A stretch of 64,000 bases of DNA from JAUCQB01 sp964586235 (GTDB taxonomy: Bacteria > Planctomycetota > Phycisphaerae > UBA1845 > PWPN01), in NCBI GenBank assembly GCA_964586235.1, contig CAZPIO010000012.1:30174-94173 (forward strand), given 5' to 3'. A model generated the notes under the pieces. That model was given only the letters and a program-made list of their open reading frames with translations, had not been told where the DNA came from and searched no databases. The translations under genes and the position numbers were made by a program. Positions 17,215-24,973 of this stretch are shown here, in pieces; position 1 is the first letter of the stretch; the number at the start of each line of letters is the position of its first letter.

Positions 17215-18447
17215 TCAGTTGTCCTGCCCACCCGTAGGCGGCGTCACCGCAATGTTCAGGCACTCGCCCCAATGACTCGGAGGGTCGGGCTGACACACAT
17301 CTATTGTGTATGGGTCGTCGTCCTCGCACTGCCCGGGGAACGGGGCACTGAACTTGCAGAGGCCACAGGTCGCCTCGAGCTCGGCCGCGCTGGTGAACAC
17401 GGTCGCGTTGACGATCGCGGTCTCCTCGTCGGTCAGGGACTCGAACACTTCGGCCCCGAGGACGGTGTAGCAGCCGTCCACGACGTAGGCCCCTATCTCG
17501 AACGCGAACATCTGCGCGTCAAAGAGATCATCGGTGAAACCCAGTCCATACGGCAACGGCGCGTTCAGCGGCAGGTCGAAGACCAGCATGCCCGGGTCCG
17601 TCTGCACGCTGCTGGTGTCGAGCCGCAGCCACAGGCGCTGACCGTACCGGCTGACATCGTGGCCGGGGATGGCCCGGAAGATGTCAAGGGTCAGCGACTC
17701 ACAGGGGCTCAAATCGCACTCCCGCCACAGGAACACGCGCAAGGTCACCGGGTTGCCCTCGTGATAGATCTCGGCAATGGGGGTCCGGAAGCCGACCGGA
17801 GTGGCCGGCGTTTGCGTATCCATGTCCAGGATCGGCTCCTTGATGTTGATCACCTCGCCCTGGCCGCTGACGTTAACGCTAATGTCGGTGTCGTAGGTGA
17901 AGAAATCCTCGATGAACCAGTCGAACACCTTCGGACCGGGCTCGCCCGGGTCGCCCGGGTCGCCGTCCTGTCCGTCGTCGCCTGGAGGCCCGGCCGGACC
18001 GCGGCAGTCCAAAGCGTTGCAGGCACCGTCGCCGTTGGAATCCTCGGTCGCCGGATCGCACTCGCCGCTGGCGTTGATGTCCCAGCACTGCACGCCGTCA
18101 AGAGCCGGAATAGGCTGCCCGTCCTCGCCCGGAGGCCCCTGGCAGTCCAGGATGGTGCATACCCCGTCCTCGTTGGTGTCTTCGGTCGCCAGGTCACACA
18201 CGGTGTTACCGTTGAGATCCCAGCAGGAGATCCCATCGCTGCCCACCTCGCCGTTTCTAAGCAGCCAGATGGCCAGCAGGCCCGCACCGAAGAGGCCGTT
18301 GCACCCGCAAAGGTTGGGCAGGCAGATCTTGCCGCCGCCACAACCGGTGACCATGGACATTGAGATCATCGCCAGCGGAGCCACGGCCAATACAGCGGCC
18401 ATGGCCAGGCCGGCGGCTTTCGTTCTGATTTTTGACGCGGTTCTCAT
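17215..18447 (-). CDS. Collagen-like lipoprotein, copy A
   Basis: 410 residues. From ATG 18447 the N-terminus is a signal peptide ending in 'MSMVTGCGGGK', a probable lipobox (Cys about 35), then a Cys-rich patch 'ICLPNLCGCNGLFG' and a second hydrophobic stretch 'AGLLAIWLL'. Next come two 'CWDLNG/CWDINA' units with Ca-binding-like 'DTNEDGVC' and 'DSNGDGAC' loops, each followed by Gly-X-Y collagen-type repeats (GPPGEDGQ; GPAGPPGDDGQDGDPGDPGE). The C-terminal beta-rich domain (about 165-410) includes 'VTLRVFLWRE' and 'DPGMLVFDLPLN'. It is a tandem paralogue of the next gene upstream. Function unknown; probably an extended surface structure. Confidence 0.75.
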   Translation of the reverse strand: MRTASKIRTKAAGLAMAAVLAVAPLAMISMSMVTGCGGGKICLPNLCGCNGLFGAGLLAIWLLRNGEVGSDGISCWDLNGNTVCDLATEDTNEDGVCTILDCQGPPGEDGQPIPALDGVQCWDINASGECDPATEDSNGDGACNALDCRGPAGPPGDDGQDGDPGDPGEPGPKVFDWFIEDFFTYDTDISVNVSGQGEVINIKEPILDMDTQTPATPVGFRTPIAEIYHEGNPVTLRVFLWRECDLSPCESLTLDIFRAIPGHDVSRYGQRLWLRLDTSSVQTDPGMLVFDLPLNAPLPYGLGFTDDLFDAQMFAFEIGAYVVDGCYTVLGAEVFESLTDEETAIVNATVFTSAAELEATCGLCKFSAPFPGQCEDDDPYTIDVCQPDPPSHWGECLNIAVTPPTGGQDN

Positions 18448-18510
18448 CTTGAGATCAATCCTCTCTGCGCCTGTGCGTCCCCTTCCCATCACCGCTCTTT
18501 CCCTCGGCTG

Positions 18511-19662
18511 TCAATAGTCGTATCCCTGCGGGGTGCAAAAGCCGACACCCTCGTCGCTGGTAAAGACCGTTACGCCCGAGATGGCCGTGTCCGCAGCATT
18601 GGCCGACTCAAAGAGCTCGGCCCCAAGAATCGTGTGATACCCGTCGATCTCAGGGAATGACCAGCTCGTGTCCTGGATGGTGTGGACCCTGAGCTCGAAT
18701 GCCAGCATCTGCTTGGCGAACAGGTCGTTGGGGAAGCCCAGGCCCTCGACAACGGCTGCTGTGTTCGGATCGTCCGCAACATTCAGCGGCAGATCGAAAA
18801 CCAGCATGCCCGGATCGGCCATGCCGTTGGGCTCCAGCCGCAGCCAGAGCGGGGTGCCGTAACGCTCAATCCCGCCGCCCGGGAGCATGCGGAAGATGTC
18901 CAGTCTCAAGGTCGTGCAGAAGCCTTCCACGACGTCCCGCCACAGGAAGACCCGGAGGGTCACCGGATCGCCAACAGTGTAGATCTCGGGGACCGAGACG
19001 CGGAAACCGATTGGTCCCTGGTCCTCGACGTCCGGGCCAAGGACTGGTTCCTGGAGGTTAATGACCTCTGTCTGGCCGCTGACGTTCTCGCTGATCTGCC
19101 CGCCCGCGAGGGCAAAGAAATCCTCGATGAACAGGTCGAACAACGTGCCGCCGGCAGGACCCGGGGGGCCGTCGTTGCCGTCTTCGCCATCGTCACCCGG
19201 AGGGCCGGGCGCACCCTGGCAATCGAGCGCGTCGCAGACACCGTCGCCGGTGACGTCCTCGGTCGCGAGGTCGCACTCACCACTGGCGTTCAGGTCCCAG
19301 CAGCTCACGCCGTCCACGCCGGGAACCGACTGGCCCGACTCACCGGGAGGCCCCTGGCAGTCGAGGGCGTTGCAGACGCCGTCGTCGTTGGCGTCCTCGG
19401 TGGCCAGATCGCAGACCTCGTTGCCGTTCAGGTCCCAGCACGAGATGCCGGTGCCACCCACCTCGCCGCCCTGGAGCAGCCAGATGGCCAGCAGACCCGC
19501 GCCGAACAGGCCGTTGCACCCGCAAAGGTTGGGCAGGCAGATCTTGCCGCCGCCACAACCGGTCATGGACACTGAAATCACGGTCACCGGCGCAATGACC
19601 AGCAGCATCGCCATCGCCGCGCCGACAACCCGTCTCCTCCCGCTCGAAACGAACCCTCTCAT
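18511..19662 (-). CDS. Collagen-like lipoprotein, copy B
   Basis: 383 residues, the same architecture as the neighbour at 17215-18447: signal peptide with 'SVSMTGCGGGK' lipobox, identical 'KICLPNLCGCNGLFGAGLLA', two 'SCWDLN' units with 'DANDDGVC' and 'DVTGDGVC' loops, two Gly-X-Y tracts (GPPGESGQ; GAPGPPGDDGEDGNDGPPGP), and a beta-rich C-terminal domain with 'VTLRVFLWRD' and 'DPGMLVFDLPLN'. The C-termini diverge: copy A has an extra Cys-rich tail, copy B ends at 'CTPQGYDY'. The N-terminal quarter is far more conserved than the rest. The two genes are 63 bases apart on the same strand and probably co-transcribed. Confidence 0.75.
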   Translation of the reverse strand: MRGFVSSGRRRVVGAAMAMLLVIAPVTVISVSMTGCGGGKICLPNLCGCNGLFGAGLLAIWLLQGGEVGGTGISCWDLNGNEVCDLATEDANDDGVCNALDCQGPPGESGQSVPGVDGVSCWDLNASGECDLATEDVTGDGVCDALDCQGAPGPPGDDGEDGNDGPPGPAGGTLFDLFIEDFFALAGGQISENVSGQTEVINLQEPVLGPDVEDQGPIGFRVSVPEIYTVGDPVTLRVFLWRDVVEGFCTTLRLDIFRMLPGGGIERYGTPLWLRLEPNGMADPGMLVFDLPLNVADDPNTAAVVEGLGFPNDLFAKQMLAFELRVHTIQDTSWSFPEIDGYHTILGAELFESANAADTAISGVTVFTSDEGVGFCTPQGYDY

Positions 19663-20336
19663 GACTAGCCCCTTATTCTGATGCGAGCCGTGTTGCCTAC
19701 CACGCTCAGCCTAAGAAAGAAACCTCTTCTCCCATCATTACAGAACTATAATTCGCCCGGCGCCCCTCGCGGCACAGGACAAGCCGGCACGACAGCGGCC
19801 TCACAGCCGGTGCATGACGGGCGTCGGCGTTCTTTATTGACTTCAGGCGGAGCACACCCAAGATTCTCTCCCCCTTGCTCTTCCCCCACCTTCTCCAACC
19901 ATGCCATCTCCCCAACATGGATTCACGCAGCCGCGTGAGACGCCGCGCGCACAAAACAACGGCGTCGGTAAAGATCGTTTTCTGTTGTCACAGCGCTGAC
20001 CTCTCTCTCCCAGCGCTTCGAGAGGCGCAGTCAATGTGTCTTGGTGTATGCTATCCGGTACGGGGGTAGATGGCAAGAGTGGCGCAGGAAGAAAATAGGA
20101 ATTCCCGCATTGGGGGCCGGTTTGAGCGGCAGCTATCGGACGATGGGGGTTGGGGAGAGGCCCGGCCGGCAGCGGCTGACCGTCTCCTGGTCTGCTTCGC
20201 TGGCCGAATCAGGCCCTCAATGGCGACCCGCGGCCCGGTGCGATGATGGCGGGCCAGGGCGGGGGCCCCGGCGGCCCAGGCCGCGATGCGGTGCGGATAT
20301 CACGCCCTGCGGAGCTGTCGGTGAAGGCGTCGGTTA
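19663..20336. other. Gene-free spacer
   Basis: About 670 bases. An AT-richer patch at 19700-19760 lies directly upstream of the collagen-like lipoprotein gene and may hold its promoter, but no clear -35/-10 pair was found. No gene or repeat is supported. Confidence 0.45.
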
Positions 20337-20771
20337 TCAGACCAGGACCGGCTCGCGGCCTTTCTTCTTGGCATCGGCCTCGCCGAGTTTGGTCAGAAAG
20401 CCGTCCAGTGCCTTTTGGAGGCATGAGTCGCCCCACTGGCGGTCGACCTTCCGAAGACTGCTCGAACACCGGAGACCGGCAATCCGGCCAACCACAGGTA
20501 TGCCGTATTCCCACTCGCATTCGAGGGAATCGATTCCCTCCAGCCGGAAGGTCACCAGCACGTATGCGTCTTCGGTCAAGGCGAACTTGAACGAGCGACG
20601 GCCCGGCTGGGTCTGCGGTGTCGAGGTCTGGAACTTCCACTGTGACAGGAAGTTAGTGACGCCCTCGAACGCCGTCTGCAGATCCGCCTGCATGAACCGT
20701 TCCAGGCTGTCCGTCGACAGCTCCCGGAGCGACTCCATCTTTCTGCTGAATTCGCGTTCCCAGTCGTTCAT
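20337..20771 (-). CDS. Small hypothetical protein divergent from the GTPase cassette
   Basis: 144 residues from ATG 20771; GGAG and AAGGG lie upstream, and a TTG five codons earlier is possible. The N-terminal half is helical and charged (MNDWEREFSRKMESLRELST), the middle is a beta-rich 'SFKFALTEDAYVLVTFRLEG' and the end is basic (EADAKKKGREP). No signal peptide, so cytoplasmic. No family was recognised. It is transcribed away from the coiled-coil/GTPase genes across a spacer of 450 bases that holds perfect palindromes, and may belong to that system. Confidence 0.6.
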   Translation of the reverse strand: MNDWEREFSRKMESLRELSTDSLERFMQADLQTAFEGVTNFLSQWKFQTSTPQTQPGRRSFKFALTEDAYVLVTFRLEGIDSLECEWEYGIPVVGRIAGLRCSSSLRKVDRQWGDSCLQKALDGFLTKLGEADAKKKGREPVLV

Positions 20772-21060
20772 CCCTTCATCTCCCAAAGAAGCGGGATTCC
20801 TCGGCCCGGCAGCCGATCTGTGGGCTCGGCCGAGTCAACCCCTCACAAAGCCCGGCGACGATCCTGAGTGGGCGGTTGTGTCCCCTGTTGCCTGTACGAT
20901 ATAAGCATCGACCTGCAAAATGGAAAAGCGAGGAAAAATAGCGAAAGTAGCTAATCCACGTGTCAAACTGCTTATCGGGCCCGTCTGGAAGTGAGGCGCC
21001 CGGAGTTCCTCTGAGGATTACTGGACCCGATTGCGGACCAGGCGATACGAAGCGTGGTCG

Positions 21061-21072
21061 ACTCCGCGGAGT
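21061..21072. promoter_or_regulatory. Perfect 12-base palindrome, possible operator
   Basis: ACTCCGCGGAGT, about 150 bases before the first cassette gene. Symmetric and unlooped, so better suited to a dimeric regulator than to RNA folding. No regulator gene is adjacent; the assignment is speculative. Confidence 0.25.
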
Positions 21073-21158
21073 AATCTCGGACCGTGACACAATACTTCGT
21101 CAAATGGCCATTTCTGCCCGCCGTCGAGCCGAAACAATTTGTATATTTCCCAGAGTCA

Positions 21159-21171
21159 CCAGTTTAACTGG
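21159..21171. promoter_or_regulatory. Perfect 13-base palindrome, possible operator
   Basis: CCAGTTTAACTGG, about 50 bases before the first cassette gene and next to the AT-rich TATATTT patch, the usual place for a repressor or activator site. Speculative. Confidence 0.3.
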
Positions 21172-21221
21172 ATGACCATAGAGCTGTCTGGGCCTGGGCT
21201 TTCCGCAAAGCCTTGCCCTGA

Positions 21222-21887
21222 ATGGATTGGGGACTGATGGGCAGCATGACAGAGGATATCTCGCAGATCCGCATACCCCCGGCAGACGAGACCCTGCCGA
21301 AGACCTTCGCTGACCTTGAGGCGAAGCTTTCCCACTGGAAAGCCGCGATGCTCGCGGCCCAGGAACAGTTGGTGGATCAGGCGCGCATGCAGGCAGAGCT
21401 GCAACAGCAGCTTGAATCGAGAAATCAGGAGCAGGCCCAGTTGAAATCGCAGCTTGACGCCCAGGCCGAAGCCCAGGCCACGGCGGCCGAGCAACTGCGA
21501 CAACAAGCGGATGCCCAGGCGGTGTACGAGCAACAGGCGGACGCCGGGCCCCGGACTCCGCCGGAGTCGCCGGAGACCGCCGATGGTGAGGTAGCGGCCG
21601 GCAGTCCGCCCGACTGGAGCAGCGCGGACATCAGCAAGCACATCAAGGTCTACGGCGATTACGCGAAACGCCCGCCGGAGCCGGAGCCGAAGGCGGCATC
21701 GGCGGACGCCAGCGAAGACGAGGCTTTGCTGGCTTCGCTGGATCCTGAGACGGCCAAGGCCATCCGCGTCATGCGTCGAATGAGCGGCGGGCGCAAGAGT
21801 GTCCGGGAGTTGCTCGAGCAATACCACACCGGCCAGTCAACGCCACGGAATGAACCCACGAAGAAATCGTGGTTCCGAAGGGGATAG
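21222..21887 (+). CDS. Coiled-coil protein, first gene of the GTPase cassette
   Basis: 221 residues; in-frame ATGs also occur at 21237 and 21246, and the one at 21237 has GGGGA in front, so the true start may be five codons in. Residues about 25-105 are a long Gln/Glu/Ala coiled coil ('QAELQQQLESRNQEQAQLKS'). A Pro/Glu-rich linker follows, then 'WSSADISKHIKVYGDYA' and a short basic C-terminal helix with 'AIRVMRRMSGGRKSVRELLE'. No signal peptide. It is separated by six bases from the next coiled-coil gene. Probably a structural or scaffolding subunit; no enzymatic motif. Confidence 0.72.
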   Translation: MDWGLMGSMTEDISQIRIPPADETLPKTFADLEAKLSHWKAAMLAAQEQLVDQARMQAELQQQLESRNQEQAQLKSQLDAQAEAQATAAEQLRQQADAQAVYEQQADAGPRTPPESPETADGEVAAGSPPDWSSADISKHIKVYGDYAKRPPEPEPKAASADASEDEALLASLDPETAKAIRVMRRMSGGRKSVRELLEQYHTGQSTPRNEPTKKSWFRRG

Positions 21888-21893
21888 CAGGAC

Positions 21894-22925
21894 ATGCTGA
21901 GATCCAGATCGAAAGAGAATGCAACCACGGACCAGGCGGCCGCCCAGCCGTCCGCCGCGGCAGGCGGATCGGCCATCGACCTGGCCAAGATCGAGGCGGC
22001 GGGTCACGACCTTCTGACGGCCATGCAGAGCGTTCGGGGGCTCCTGGAAGCCCGAGCCGAGGTGCTCGAGGCATGCCGCAAGGCGATGGAAGAGTACGCG
22101 AGCCACCTGAGCAATGAGACCAAGAACCGCGAGCAGCAGACGAAGGAGCTTTGCGACCAGTACGAGAACCGCGACGCCCAGTACCAGAAGCGCGAGCAGG
22201 AGTTGACCGAGACCGAGAAGCGGCTCGAGGCGCTGACGAAGGACCTGGGCACGCAATCCGAGCAGGTGAGGGCAAAGGCCGAAGCGCTAAAGCAGGAGGA
22301 GGCCGAGCTGAATGCCCGCAAGGCCGAGTTCGAGAAGCAGGAACAGCAGATCAAGGCCGAGATGGGCAAGGTCGGGGCCCGCGCCGCGGAGATGGAGAGG
22401 GAGCAGAAGCAGATCGAGGCCACAAAGGCCTCGTTGAGCGCGGCCTCGGGCGATCTGGAGAAACAGCGAGCCGAATGGGAGAAGCAGCGATCCTCGCTGG
22501 GTTCGGTCGAGGAACAACTCAAGAAGGAGCAGGAGACCCTGGCCAAGGAGCGGGAGGCGATGAAGGCCCGGGAGGCCGAACTGAGCCGCCTGGCCGCCAC
22601 GGTGGAGGAAAAAAACAACCAGATCGCGCAGCGCGAGGCCCAGTTGGCGAATCTGCAGAAGGAGCTCGACGCCCGGGCCCAGGAGACCGCCGCGGCCCGC
22701 GACAGCCTCGCCCAGTTGCAGAGTCAGCTCCAGCAGGAGATCGACCGGGTCTCACAGCAGAAGAACGAGCTGCTGCCGCAGTACGGATTGACCGAGGGCG
22801 ACATTTCCCAGGGCAAGAAGCCGGACCAGAACGTGCCATCGGTCGCCGAACAGGAAGCTCGCGACTCCATCGAACGGTTCCAGAAGCTTTGCAGAGACGC
22901 GAAACGAAAGGCGCTCGGCGCATGA
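21894..22925 (+). CDS. Long coiled-coil protein of the GTPase cassette
   Basis: 343 residues starting at ATG 21894 just after GCAGGAC. Residues about 30-290 form an almost uninterrupted coiled coil rich in Glu, Lys, Gln and Ala ('EQELTETEKRLEALTKDLGT', 'EKQEQQIKAEMGKVGARAAE'). The end is 'DSIERFQKLCRDAKRKALGA', a short amphipathic helix similar in style to the end of the preceding protein. No Walker motif, so not an SMC ATPase. Together with the previous gene it may build a filament or platform for the GTPase. Confidence 0.75.
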   Translation: MLRSRSKENATTDQAAAQPSAAAGGSAIDLAKIEAAGHDLLTAMQSVRGLLEARAEVLEACRKAMEEYASHLSNETKNREQQTKELCDQYENRDAQYQKREQELTETEKRLEALTKDLGTQSEQVRAKAEALKQEEAELNARKAEFEKQEQQIKAEMGKVGARAAEMEREQKQIEATKASLSAASGDLEKQRAEWEKQRSSLGSVEEQLKKEQETLAKEREAMKAREAELSRLAATVEEKNNQIAQREAQLANLQKELDARAQETAAARDSLAQLQSQLQQEIDRVSQQKNELLPQYGLTEGDISQGKKPDQNVPSVAEQEARDSIERFQKLCRDAKRKALGA

Positions 22926-22967
22926 TCGGCCCGCCGGCCGCATGCATCTGACGGGAAGGGTGATAAT

Positions 22968-24068
22968 ATGGGATTGACACTACTGTCACGAAAGAAGAAT
23001 CGGCAAAGCGGGTCGAACCGCGGTATTCCGCCGCACCGCAGACGGCACGATTATGAGCCGGCGGACACGGTCAAACTGGATCAGGACCCGCTTCAGCGGC
23101 ACGTCCAGCTCGAACGCTTCGGCCTGATTGTCCGCGGGCGAAGCCAGCATCAGAACCACCAGATGATCGAGTCGGTTTTCGAGAAGGCCGTGGAGGCCGT
23201 CGACGAACGATTCGCCCTGGTGCCTGAAGGCTTCGCGTCCATCAGCATGTCGGTGATGGACTACCCGGGCAGCCCGGAGCAGGACTTTGAAACGGCCCCC
23301 TTCCTGCTGGCTCGGTGCTGCATCACCCAGGAGCAGTTCCAGAAGTTCGTGGACGCCGGCGGCTATGAGGACCTTCAGCTCTGGCCACAGGACATCTGGC
23401 CGCACCTGATCGACTTCAAGGACCTGACCGGCCACCCGGGTCCGCGCTACTGGCAGAACGGCCGGCATGACCGGCGTCTGGCCGGGCACCCGATTGTCGG
23501 CATCTGTTCGTACGAGGCCGCGGCCTATGCCCTGTGGGCCGGTTATCGGCTGCCGACCGGTGCCGAGTGGCAGATGGCGGCGAGCTGGCGGATCCGGAGC
23601 TCGGCGAACGTCCTGCGCCGTTATCCGTGGGGCGATACGCTCGACATAGGCAACTGCAATATCTGGGCGTCCGGTATCGGGACGACGGTCCCGGTGGACG
23701 ATTGCGAGTCGGGCGCCGCTCCCAATGGGGTCTTGCAGTTGATCGGCAACGTCTGGGAGTGGACGTCGTCGAACTACGAGATCAGCGACGACTGCGGCCG
23801 GACGGTTGTGGGCGACATGCTGATGAAGGAGATCCGGGGCGGGGCGTTCGACACGTATTTCCCCGTCCAGGCAACGAGTTGTTTCCGCACCGGCCTGGCC
23901 AGCCTCGCTCGCATGCACAACGTGGGTTTCCGATGCGTGCTGGACCTCGACTTCGACGAGCAGTCGGCCAGCAAGAACCCGCCGCCGACGGACGTGCCGT
24001 CAGCCGGCCCGAGCAACACCCAGGCCCCCTCGGCCGCGCCGAACCAGTCTGAAAGGAGCCCGGCATGA
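22968..24068 (+). CDS. FGE-sulfatase-fold (SUMF1) protein of the GTPase cassette
   Basis: 366 residues; AAGGG lies upstream of ATG 22968. After a basic N-terminal region of about 75 residues, residues 80-325 show the formylglycine-generating-enzyme fold: 'CCITQEQFQKFVDAGGY', 'HPIVGICSYEAAAYALWAGY' followed by 'RLPTGAEWQMAA', 'RYPWGDTLDIGNCNIW', 'IGNVWEWTSS', 'IRGGAFDT' and 'NVGFRCVLD'. Cys305 sits where the first catalytic Cys of true FGE would be, but the second Cys of the pair is missing (SCFRTGL), so sulfatase activation is unlikely. In GTPase/NTPase conflict systems such domains are thought to act as ligand- or peptide-binding modules. Its stop overlaps the GTPase start (ATGA). Confidence 0.85.
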   Translation: MGLTLLSRKKNRQSGSNRGIPPHRRRHDYEPADTVKLDQDPLQRHVQLERFGLIVRGRSQHQNHQMIESVFEKAVEAVDERFALVPEGFASISMSVMDYPGSPEQDFETAPFLLARCCITQEQFQKFVDAGGYEDLQLWPQDIWPHLIDFKDLTGHPGPRYWQNGRHDRRLAGHPIVGICSYEAAAYALWAGYRLPTGAEWQMAASWRIRSSANVLRRYPWGDTLDIGNCNIWASGIGTTVPVDDCESGAAPNGVLQLIGNVWEWTSSNYEISDDCGRTVVGDMLMKEIRGGAFDTYFPVQATSCFRTGLASLARMHNVGFRCVLDLDFDEQSASKNPPPTDVPSAGPSNTQAPSAAPNQSERSPA

Positions 24069-24949
24069 GAAACCAAGGTACCGCCACCCAGGCACCCACC
24101 CGGTGCATGATCTGCGGAGAGAACAATCCCAGCCAGCCGCCGCAATGTCTTTCATGCGGCGCCCCGATGGCCCTGGTTCACGATTCGCTGGCGCAGGACC
24201 GAGAACCGCTGATGGTCAGCATCATCGGCGACAGCAACGTGGGCAAGACGGTCTATCTGGGCTTCCTGCTGGACATGCTCAGCCACCGGGTCGGCGATTT
24301 CGAGGCCATCCCCAAGGGTGCGTACTCGATCGACCTCCAGCAGAACGTCATCAGCCACATGTGCCGAAGGACGTTTCCGCCCAAGACGCCGATGGAGGCG
24401 AACCAGTGGTTCTGGGCCTATTACCAGATCTATCAGAACGCCCCCCGGCCCAAGTGGGTCGACCTGATCATGCCGGACATTGCCGGCGAATCGCTCGCGG
24501 CGGAAGTCACGGCACCCAAGACGTTCAAGGTCATCAGCAGTCTGCTGGACAAGTCCGCGGGCATGATGTTGCTGCTGGATGCCGCGTTGGCGGCCAGCGG
24601 GTCGTCACAGCCTGACTTCTTTGCGGTGAGGATGCTGACGTACATCGACACCATGTACCACGGCAAGCGCGACCAGCAGGTTGCCACGCCGATCGCGATC
24701 GTGCTGTGCAAGGCCGACCAGTGCCCGGACTGCTTTGACGATCCGCCGAAATTCGTCAAGGCAAACCTCAACCGGCTCTGGAATCTGTGCCAGAGCCGCT
24801 TTGCGAACGTGGAGTTTTTCGCCTGCAGCGTCGTGGGTTCACTCGGTTACGCGACGGCCCCGCAAGAGGACTACGTGATTCCGGTTCCGCTGCACGCCGC
24901 GTTGCAGGGGATCCTGGAGCCGTTCCATTGGGTAGTCGATCAGTTTTAG
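24065..24949 (+). CDS. Zinc-ribbon GTPase (double-GTPase type 2-like)
   Basis: 294 residues. The N-terminus has a zinc ribbon (CMICGENN...CLSCGAP). The G domain follows: P-loop G-D-S-N-V-G-K-T at residues 55-62, a long insert, the DxxG motif in 'LIMPDIAGES', and 'IAIVLCKADQC' in place of NKxD, then 'FFACSVVGS' as G5. The layout resembles the 'DO-GTPase' group of prokaryotic conflict systems, of which usually two act together; only one is encoded here. Cytoplasmic, no transmembrane segment. Its start overlaps the upstream FGE-fold gene by four bases and the GAP1-like gene follows after 24 bases, so all are made together. Confidence 0.82.
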   Translation: MRNQGTATQAPTRCMICGENNPSQPPQCLSCGAPMALVHDSLAQDREPLMVSIIGDSNVGKTVYLGFLLDMLSHRVGDFEAIPKGAYSIDLQQNVISHMCRRTFPPKTPMEANQWFWAYYQIYQNAPRPKWVDLIMPDIAGESLAAEVTAPKTFKVISSLLDKSAGMMLLLDAALAASGSSQPDFFAVRMLTYIDTMYHGKRDQQVATPIAIVLCKADQCPDCFDDPPKFVKANLNRLWNLCQSRFANVEFFACSVVGSLGYATAPQEDYVIPVPLHAALQGILEPFHWVVDQF

Positions 24950-24973
24950 CCGCTGTCGCACGGAGGTGATGCG

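Larger units (their letters stand above)
20772..21221. other. Divergent spacer upstream of the GTPase cassette
   Basis: 450 bases between the small divergent gene and the cassette. No gene is seen. It holds two perfect palindromes (21061-21072 and 21159-21171) and an AT-rich TTTGTATATTTCC patch near 21138-21150 that could supply a -10 element. Confidence 0.5.

Noticed and set aside
21894..22925. SMC/Rad50-type protein
   Set aside because: It has a long coiled coil but no Walker A, Walker B or signature motif and no globular heads.
22968..24068. True sulfatase-activating FGE
   Set aside because: The second active-site Cys is absent, no sulfatase gene is in the window, and the gene is locked in an operon with a GTPase.
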